Source of the DNA: Anthoceros angustus
Lineage: Eukaryota; Streptophyta; Anthocerotopsida; Anthocerotales; Anthocerotaceae
Length of the DNA stretch: 64,000 bases
Reading direction: 5' to 3'
NCBI GenBank assembly: GCA_010909165.1
Contig: MU008156.1
Location: 248,001 to 312,000 of the forward strand
This document shows, piece after piece, positions 57,080 to 64,000 of the stretch. Below the pieces are notes generated by a model. The model did no database searches. It was given only the letters and a program-made list of their open reading frames with translations, and was not told where the DNA came from. Position 1 is the first letter of the stretch; every line of letters starts with the position of its first letter. The position numbers were made by a program, and so were the translations under genes.

Positions 57080-57900
57080 GTATGTCCCGGTGGCGCACAC
57101 TCCACCAGTCCAGTTCATGTAATTCCACGCTCTTCCATGAAACCCGGCTTGACTCCTTCACGGCTCCTCGAACTTTCCAATGATCCATGTTGGCCATTGG
57201 GCAAGCACAATTTCGGTGGTGACCTTGCCATCCCTCTCACGGTCTTCACGGTCTCGCGCCACAAACCGCGCCACCTGCTGCGAATTTCACGGAGGTCGGT
57301 CTCGAGTTCCTACCTCCTCGGCAAGGGCGCGGCTGCATCGCGCCTTCCTCCTCTGCGTCGCGCCTCGCGATATCGGCCGGGGTTGAGCTCCTTCCCGTCG
57401 TTGCGCCTCGCGCCCTCCTGCGATCACGGTGCCCCGGACCACGGCTCCTCGACTTCGTCGCGCTCCGGCCGTCGTCGCGCTCCCGCTCGCTCCCGTCCGG
57501 CCGCCGTTGCGCTCCGTTGTTTGAGCGGGATTACATCATTCCTAGGGTTAAGTTTCCCGGTTCCCCTACTCTTTTTCTCGATGCACATCCCAATCCACAA
57601 CCCACACTCATTCACTACCTGGCGTGATCGACCCCAACTTATAGACTCATTAATTCCAAACCCCCTATCTCACATATATAGACTTTTTAGGGAACATTGA
57701 GTCCATGGGCCAAGGAACACCAAATTCCGGACCATTTATTTTCTAACCTAGGCAATAAAACAAAAGAACTCCATAGGCCAAGGACATTTTTACTATGAAT
57801 ATCCCCAACTACCAATCGACTTATTTTCACTCTCGAAAAAACAAAAAATTCACTTGAGGCACATTTTAAGGTTTCAGACTAGATCGTTTACATACTCCCT
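57080..57900 (-). repeat. Inverted copy of the 28.4-29.2 kb leader module
   Basis: On the minus strand it reads CAACATGGATCATTGGAAAG and opens MDHWKVRGAVKESSRVSW. The plus strand has ATATATAGACTTTTTAGG and GGGCCAAGGAACACC words that match the complement of 28480-28540. It is inserted between the gypsy integrase and the gag-like region. A 207-codon plus-strand frame across it (57077-57700) is likely a GC-driven shadow. Confidence 0.5.
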
Positions 57901-57923
57901 TCTCATTTGTTGGCGTCGCCAAC

Positions 57924-58878
57924 TTATATATAATACTTCTTGACCCTCCACCCATTGACTCGGGTGGTAGTGGAGTCACCTAACTCTTCTTTTGTCTTGA
58001 GCCATTCTTTGAAGACTTGAGAACTTTGTATGGCCCCATCCATCGAAGGTGGAGCTTGCGGAAAGTGCATGTACCTATTGTAAATGCAATGAGGCCAAGT
58101 CACAGGACTACCCACTCTTGCTTCCAACCGATTGTCATGCCATATTTTCCGTTTGAATATCACGCATGACGCTCAGCGCCCGTTCCCCTATCCTCTGTAT
58201 GTTTAGCGACGAGGCGTTCGGTGACTTTCCTCGCCATGCGGTTAGTTTCTGGATCGCGGTGGGAATTTCAAACTCAATAGGCATTCTGGGAGAATGGCCG
58301 TAGGTGAGGTAATCGGTGTTTGTTGCGTTGTTATTTTCTGCGATCCTGTATGCCCAGGCGGAGTGAAGCTTAAGATCCCATCGTCGCGTATTCCACCGTT
58401 AGCTTGTTGAGGATCTGCACAAGAGCCCATTCGCCTTTTCGTTAAGCCATTTGCCTTGGGATTATAAAGTCGTTTTCTGTGGCGACGTTGAAGTAGATCG
58501 TCATATGAGATATAACCGTTGTGAAATGTGACCCTCACATTGACAAGCTCAAGGGACCATATCAGTGATAATCATTCATAGAGGAACTGGCCACTACATG
58601 GTGTCTACAGTGCTTGGGCTTCCACCATCAGCGTGCAATAGTCGTGGCGAGGATGTATTGGTTTTGTCGTCCTCGTTTTTGGCTATGGGACCAACAAAGT
58701 CTATTCCCCATTTCTCGAATGGCGCCGGCCAATATCGGAACCATTGGCCATTGAGTGGTTGCGACGGTTTCCCAACCCTCGGCAGGCATCGCGCGTTTAA
58801 CAAACTCCTAGCATCACGATGCATGGTTTGCCACCGATTACCCGTTTCAAGCACCTTCTTGCGTGATATGTGCGGCAA
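57924..58878 (-). pseudogene. Gypsy integrase remnant
   Basis: 58878-58594 contains PLNGQWFRYWPAPFEKWGID and then FVGPI, the start of a gypsy rve core. Further left, broken frames read FHNGYISYDDL, KWLNEKANG-like words and MPIEFEIPTAIQK (about 58300-58240), typical of the integrase C-terminal part. The last frame (58163-57924) ends RVNGWRVKKYYI. Integrase inserts the DNA copy; this one has several frameshifts. Confidence 0.85.
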
Positions 58879-59279
58879 AATGTCCTCCGCTTCCCCTCGT
58901 GCATCTCGTACTTTCGGATAACTGCTCCTTGTTACCCATAACTTTGTCCGCCCATCCGGTCCCGATCATGCAGTTGTCTTTGCGTCGTACAAGCGGACGC
59001 GAATAGTGCCTAGCCTTTGCCCGGGGTTTGAAAGATCCGATGGTATTTTCCCGTTCCGAATTCCATCATCTCCTCGAGTGGGCCTTGTGTATCCGTTCTC
59101 CCTTCTCATTTCTGCCGAGCCACCATTTACCCTCGCCTTATGGTTGGCCGTGCCCTTCCCCTCTAACTTTCTGACAGAGCTTCGCCGGAAAATCGTCGTT
59201 TTGGTCTGTGTAACCTCCTCTGTTTCGCCTCGAAATGTAATCTGCATTCACATGTTTACTCCCTCCTCTGGTCTCCACC

Positions 59280-60440
59280 GTGAGCGTGAATTCTTGCGGA
59301 GTAGGATCCATCTTGCTATGCGTCCGGACAAGTCGGTTTGTTTACCGGTGTTTGAGGCGAAGTGGTCCACATGGAAGGCGAACTCGTGGGATAGCAAATA
59401 GTGGAAACTTGCGAACCGAGTACACCATCCCTAGCGCCTCCCTCTCGGTGGTGGTATACTTCTTCTGCGTCGGTGGTGCCTCCTGCATAATAGATTGGAT
59501 AATCGTGCTTCTTGTCATCCCTTTGGCTTAGAATGGTACCGATTGCATAGGCGAAGCGTCTACAAACACGTGGAACTTCTTGCTTCGATCGGCCCCAGCG
59601 TGGGTCTTGTGATCGGTGGTGCGAAGATCATTGAAGGCCTCCTCGTTTTCGTCCATTCCACTCCTGGTCCTTGCGAAGCAATTACGTAGCCGCCCTTACG
59701 GAGAAATTCTTCACAAACCTTGATAATAGCCTACCATTCGAGGAATCCCTAAGCTCCTTGATGTGGTAGGTGGCTTGAGGCGGTAATGATTTTGACCTTA
59801 TCGGGTCGACCTCTATCCCAGCAATCACGGTGCCCCAACAAAATACCCTCGGCATGCGAAATAACATTTCTCGGGATGTAGACACAATTGTCATTGACAC
59901 CGTTCGGACATTTGCGAAGGTGGTTGAGGTGATCTTTATTTGCTCCAAACAGAAGTCATCCGGAAGACCTCCATGAAGTCCCTAAGGTATTCCTTGAAAA
60001 TCTTGACAATCATGAAGGATCCACGGTGCCCTGTTAATCCGAGCGCTCCGTTTGTAGGCATAGGTTCCCGATCATAGTGAAGGGCATTGGGCCAATCACT
60101 CTCCACGAGATGTGGTGGTTATACCGAATACCCATCCGAGCAGTAGACCATTCTCCACTGCAACTAAGTCCGATTATGTTGTCTATGAATGGAAGCGGGT
60201 AATGGTCTTTTTGGTCACCTTGTTTAACTTCCTCCAATCACAGCGGACCGTATCTTCCCTTACGCTTTTGGGAACCACCACAATTGGGGCTACCCACTCC
60301 GATGTCACAATAGGATATATGGCGTCCGCATAAGTAGAGCTCAATTGTTCCTTTACCTTCAGAATACTTTGGATTTAGCTTGTATTGCGGTGTCCGGTGC
60401 ACGGCACCGGAGATCAATCTTGTGCTCCCCACTCCTCGGT
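59280..60440 (-). pseudogene. Gypsy reverse transcriptase and RNase H remnant
   Basis: From 60440: residues IVTSEWVAPIVVVPK, CDWRKLNKVTKK, then KDHYPLPFIDNIIGL (60237-60195), standard gypsy RT motifs. Between 60100 and 59750 the frames are mixed and I could not see the YxDD box clearly. RNase H words FHVFVDASPMQS (about 59575-59540) and ALGMVYSVRKF (about 59440-59405) follow. Dead copy. Confidence 0.85.
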
Positions 60441-60496
60441 ATACCCTTCATATGTAACGTCAAAAGCAAAAACGTGGATAAATTCCGCAATTTGTT

Positions 60497-61285
60497 TCAT
60501 ACCCCTTTCCAAGTCGCATTCATCCTGTTCGAAAACTTAAGGACCTTGCCGGGCAACACTTCCCCATCCTTGACCTCATCCGTCCACTCTCTCTCCACCG
60601 GCGCGGATGTGATGCGAACCCTTCCTCCGGGTCTTGGTTCTCCTTGGCGCATTCCCCATTCCGGAATAGGTCGTCGAGGTAAAGCGTGAGACACCCTCCT
60701 CGCACCCTCAGTTTGTCCGGATCGTCGGCTCACCACCTCTACTTCTGTTCCTCGACCTCGTCTGGTCTCCTCGTCCGACCACGGGTTGTCAATTGTGACT
60801 CCATAGCACCCTAATAGGTTGATGGAATGGGGAATATCTCTCCGTGTCGTCCTCTTCATCGACCACGAAATATGCGAATGGGAATTTCTCCTTCTCATCC
60901 TCCCCAGGTATCTTGAGGTGTATCCCTCCGTTTGTGGGTGTCTCCCTGCGTCGTATCTCTGCTCCAAGTCAAACATATCCTTCCTCCTTAATTTTGGGGT
61001 CCCGTCCAGGTTTGAATCCACTTCCTTTCTTCCCATTTGAAGGTGCGTGCCCCATACATCCATGTTCGTCAATGAGAACCTCATACCACTGGCGCTTTTG
61101 TTTAATGACCACGTAGTCCATGAGTGCGGAATGGTACCAATATGGGTTAGGACTCCGTCGGCTCCCCTCGGCGCCATTTTGGACATGTCCGACAACACCT
61201 TTGATGTATGTTCTATACCCAACCCAAGCTTAGGCGGTCTCCTCTGTCATGATGTTGACTCGACCGGAATCTAGCGGCACCTTCT
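60497..61285 (-). pseudogene. Gypsy protease and linker to RT
   Basis: VPLDSG-RVNIMTEETA is read at about 61279-61230. The catalytic DSG is kept but the following residues are damaged. The long frame 61222-60497 (241 codons) continues with GIEHTSKVLSDMSKMAPRG and THIGTIPHSW, which match the retropepsin-like fold after the active site. Its later part (EEGARRVSHALPRRPIPEWG) is out of the original frame. Confidence 0.65.
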
Positions 61286-61345
61286 TGATTACACATCCGC
61301 AATTTCTATCAGCAGCTCAGACTCAGTCCATCATGGCCACCATAT

Positions 61346-63700
61346 TCACGAGGGTTTTCGGCCTTGGGGTGGAAAGGTTCGTCTCTTCTTGGGTTGTGCC
61401 GCCTTCAATGCCCCCAGTTCTTTGGCGGTCTGCGGATTGTCCACGAGAAGGCTGTCGAGCGTTATCATGAACTTTTGGTCCATGATAGCGTCCAAATTGA
61501 AAGGAACACTGGTGCTGTTTCTCCTTGCCCCCCCGTCATTTTCAACAGCGGTAGTTGTTTGATGTTGCGGTCGTTGAAGCAGGCGTGGGGTGGTGGTGGT
61601 CGATGGCCAAAATACGGCCGGGTTCCATTCTTGTCGGATCATATCCATAACCTTCCCACGCCGGACGCCGACTCATCCTTTTTCCTCTTGCGGGTTTTCG
61701 CCCCATGTGTCGACTCGAGTCCCCTGCCGTCCATTGTCCTCGTTTTGCACTTCACCCTCGAATCCAGCGGTCTCGCTAAGGGAGTTACAGATGCCATCCG
61801 AAATCGCAACCCTCGCGTTAAGTGTGGCGTTCGTGCCTTGCTCCCGTCCTGGATTCATGCCCTTTTTTTGACTCCCATCGAGTCCCTCGTCCCGTGGTTG
61901 GACTTCTCTTCCTTCCCTTTGATGAAGCGCCTCTTCCTCCTCACTTGCGGACGTTATGGGGCTCCCACTCCGTTCTTCTTCCTTTTTCCTCCCCCTTCTT
62001 AGGGTGTCGCCTTCCTCTCGCCGCTCCGTCCGAGCGACCATCGCGAGTTCCGTAATACCACTATCCACATCCCCAACCCTTCCGGGCTCCTCCTCGCCTC
62101 GGAATCCTCCCATATCTGACCATGGCGCATCTTGACTTGCATTCGGCAGGCTTTCTGTCATGCGGGGGTGGGTCGCCGTAAGGTTGAGCGATCCTCACAT
62201 TTTCGGTGTCAGGCGGAGGCTGCCACTCGTGACTGATTGCTTGCGGTCACACGTCTTTCAAAATCACCATTCCAGCGAGATGCGGAGGGGCATCCAGCAA
62301 GATGCGAACCCTCGGCAATTGTAACCGGCACTCATTTGCGGGGTTCCTTGCCATCGATTGCGAATGCCCATGCACATGGGGTTTTCGCAAACTCGAGGTA
62401 CAAAGTTTTGGTACCAGATCGGTGTTGCCTCTTGAATTTGGTATGTATCTTCCAAGCATCTCCTCATCCTCTCCTCCTCGTAGATGGTTGCACTTTTGTT
62501 TGTGGGCAGATTCGACCTCGAGTGCCCTGTCCACAAGTTGAGCGAGAAGATTCGCGCGCTCCGGTAGCAACCCTTCTTCTATCATGGTCCTTGATGGCAT
62601 TAAGATGGAGTTTCTCGGTTTGACCATCATTTCCTCCATCTTGTTCCCTTGTTGCTCCACTTTTTGGCTTGTTTCCACCTCTCTTCTCACACTGCTCGCG
62701 TCCTTTCGTGCAGCTCCTTCCCTTTGCACGTCGTCTTGTTTCCCAGTCATTTTTCCCTTCTTCCTTCTATCCCTTGATTGCGCTCACCTTCGTGAATTCT
62801 CCTCCGAATCCTCTGGTCTCCTCTTGTGGAGCTACCCGAGTCGGTTGAAAACTATCCTCCTCCAGGGCTGTCGGAGGCGAATAGTACTTCTTCTTCTTTT
62901 TGTATTTCTTTTTGTCCTTATGCGCCCTTGTTGAGTTCTTCTTCTCTTCCGCGTTGGACTCCTCATAGTTCGAGCGGCTTTAATCGCCGATCCAAATCTT
63001 TCTCGGCACAGAGCCGTGCCTTCCCATTCTCCGCGCCCAATCCTCTTGCAAACCCGAATGGCCATTAGCTGCGGACCGGCCCGATCCGTAGGTGTGGAAC
63101 CTTTCCACATAAGCTGCGTGTCTCCTTCTTCCCTCTCCTCCCTCGAGTTTGGACAAGACATATCCTTCCACATCGACCCCTCTGAATCTTTCACAAAAGC
63201 TCTCTTCAAGGCCCCAAAAGGCGGGGTGTGGCGGAAGCTATGTACTCCGCTTGTACCACTTGGCCGCTCGCGTAAGACTCCATAAAATGGGCACGATCGC
63301 ATCCTCCACGGTTGTGGCGTCTCAAAAGCAGCTCGACAAACTCGTCGGGATCCTCATGGCCCTTCTTTTCTCCGTCAGTAAGATTGTAGTAATGTGAGCA
63401 GATCAGCCATAACTTCTAGTACTTTCAGCAGCTGCGGTAGTTGGCGGCCACTAAATGCGGGACCTCTACATTCACAGTTATTTGGACTGCGGTCTAGGCA
63501 ATGGGCGAGATCAAAAGACAAGGTGGGATCGGTACGGCCCCTTGTACCGCTAGTCGAGAGTTGGGAATCCGATAAGATCCGATCCCAACTAGTTCGACTC
63601 CTGCCCCTCTTCCTCGTCCGCAAGTGTGATCTCCGTGCGCTCTCGTAACTCTGCAATCTTGCTTGGCGTTGCCGTCTTGCGAGCGTTTCCCCATCGGATC
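61346..63700 (-). pseudogene. Gypsy gag region remnant
   Basis: Successive minus frames: 63716-63375 with LPQLLKVLEVMADLLTLLQS; 63302-62832 with TPPFGALKRAFVKDSEG and a basic stretch RSPTRKRRRTQQGRIRTKR; 62750-62247 with EVETSQKVEQQGNKMEEMMV and LLAQLVDRALEVESAHKQK; 62161-61673, very charged; and 61648-61346 with DQKFMITLDSLLVDNPQTAK, a segment that often precedes gypsy protease. No zinc knuckle was seen. Confidence 0.65.
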
Positions 63701-63785
63701 GATCGCTTGTCTCCACGAGGCATCCATCAATCTAGTAATGCTAGACTCTCGTAAGCTATGGTTAGTCCTTCCTCGTCCTTGGATT

Positions 63786-63805
63786 CCATTCCCGCAGCGG
63801 CGCCA
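63786..63805 (-). other. Gypsy primer binding site
   Basis: The minus strand reads TGGCGCCGCTGCGGGAATGG a few bases inside the LTR end. TGGCGCCG is the shared core of plant gypsy PBSs that pair with an aspartate-type tRNA 3' end; beyond that core the match is imperfect. It fixes the 5' LTR border at 63809. Confidence 0.7.
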
Positions 63806-63808
63806 AAA

Positions 63809-64000
63809 TGTGGAGTGTGGATTCGTGTCCGGGGACACCGTGAGGTCCACATTCACCCTCAATGTCGTTGTAGGCTTAGGATTCGCTCCCAAGGGAATGG
63901 TTTGTGCCAGGCGCTAACTTCTATCTTGACCTTCACCTAAGTCAAGACTTACTGTACTCCTCTTACCTATCTACTCAACCACTACTACTCCCGACTTGTC
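63809..64000 (-). repeat. 5' LTR of the gypsy element (partial)
   Basis: Plus-strand start TGTGGAGTGTGGATTCGTGT, followed by the same words as 54131 and 51107. The window stops inside it, so the element is not complete here. Confidence 0.85.

Larger units (their letters stand above)
54131..64000 (-). mobile_element. Ty3-gypsy retrotransposon, 5' LTR cut by window
   Basis: Order on the minus strand: 5' LTR (from beyond 64000 to 63809), PBS (63805-63786), gag (about 63.7-61.3 kb), protease (about 61.27 kb), reverse transcriptase (60.4-59.9), RNase H (59.7-59.3), integrase (58.9-58.0), an extra gag-like and leader-like region (57.9-55.6) and the 3' LTR (about 55310-54131). Protease before RT and integrase last is the gypsy order. 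All domains are broken by frameshifts. Confidence 0.88.

Noticed and set aside
57077-57700. 207-codon plus-strand frame in the gypsy element
   Set aside because: GC-rich, Ser/Arg/Pro-rich and antisense to an LTR/leader-like module. The homologous module at 28.4-29.2 kb does not keep this frame.

Overview
The window is nuclear DNA from a land plant. It holds three recognisable host genes (U2AF35, a DUF716/TMEM45-like membrane protein, a SKOR/GORK-type Shaker K+ channel) in a background of decayed Ty1-copia and Ty3-gypsy LTR retrotransposons. GT-AG introns in the two spliced genes are short, mostly about 75-180 bp. An outward-rectifier-type K+ channel and a plant-type U2AF35 fit an embryophyte. 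A non-seed plant such as a lycophyte or bryophyte is possible, but the species cannot be fixed from sequence alone.

Layout. 1-4913: broken copia element, plus strand, with an integrase fragment lying upstream of its own gag. 4.9-7.1 kb: probable minus-strand exons of an unidentified gene, interleaved with a possible LTR. 8.0-8.7 kb: minus-strand copia remnant. 10.5-11.9 kb: intact six-exon U2AF35, minus strand. Its 5' part and upstream repeat are duplicated in tandem, giving a truncated pseudogene at 13.4-14.4 kb. 12.5-13.4 and 15.0-15.9 kb: LTR-like blocks with a TATA box and a roughly 29-bp minisatellite. 16.9-17.9 kb: DUF716 gene, plus strand. 18.6-19.0 kb: minisatellite. 21.3-25.7 kb: SKOR-type channel, minus strand, about 13 exons, with about four one-base shifts. 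27-33 kb: copia debris and a 2.7-kb tandem duplication whose two copies each carry a cluster of 5S-rRNA-derived segments. 34.8-37.9 kb: 1.6-kb tandem duplication. 39-41 kb: short tandem repeats. 41.0-41.6 kb: gag-like ORF. 43-46.3 kb: minus-strand copia gag/protease with an initiator-tRNA-type PBS. 49.3-55.3 kb: 3-kb tandem duplication ending in a gypsy LTR. 54.1-64 kb: minus-strand gypsy element whose 5' LTR runs off the window.

Three themes stand out. First, a 5S-derived repeat resembling the 5S domain of Cassandra TRIMs or 5S-derived SINEs sits inside a duplicated block. Second, six separate loci show direct, exactly two-copy tandem duplications of 0.28-3 kb. Third, the copies differ mainly by tiny indels at CAG/CTG and homopolymers, and the single-copy genes carry one-base deletions. 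That points either to long-read consensus error or to an unusual mutational process, and should be settled before any pseudogene claim is believed.
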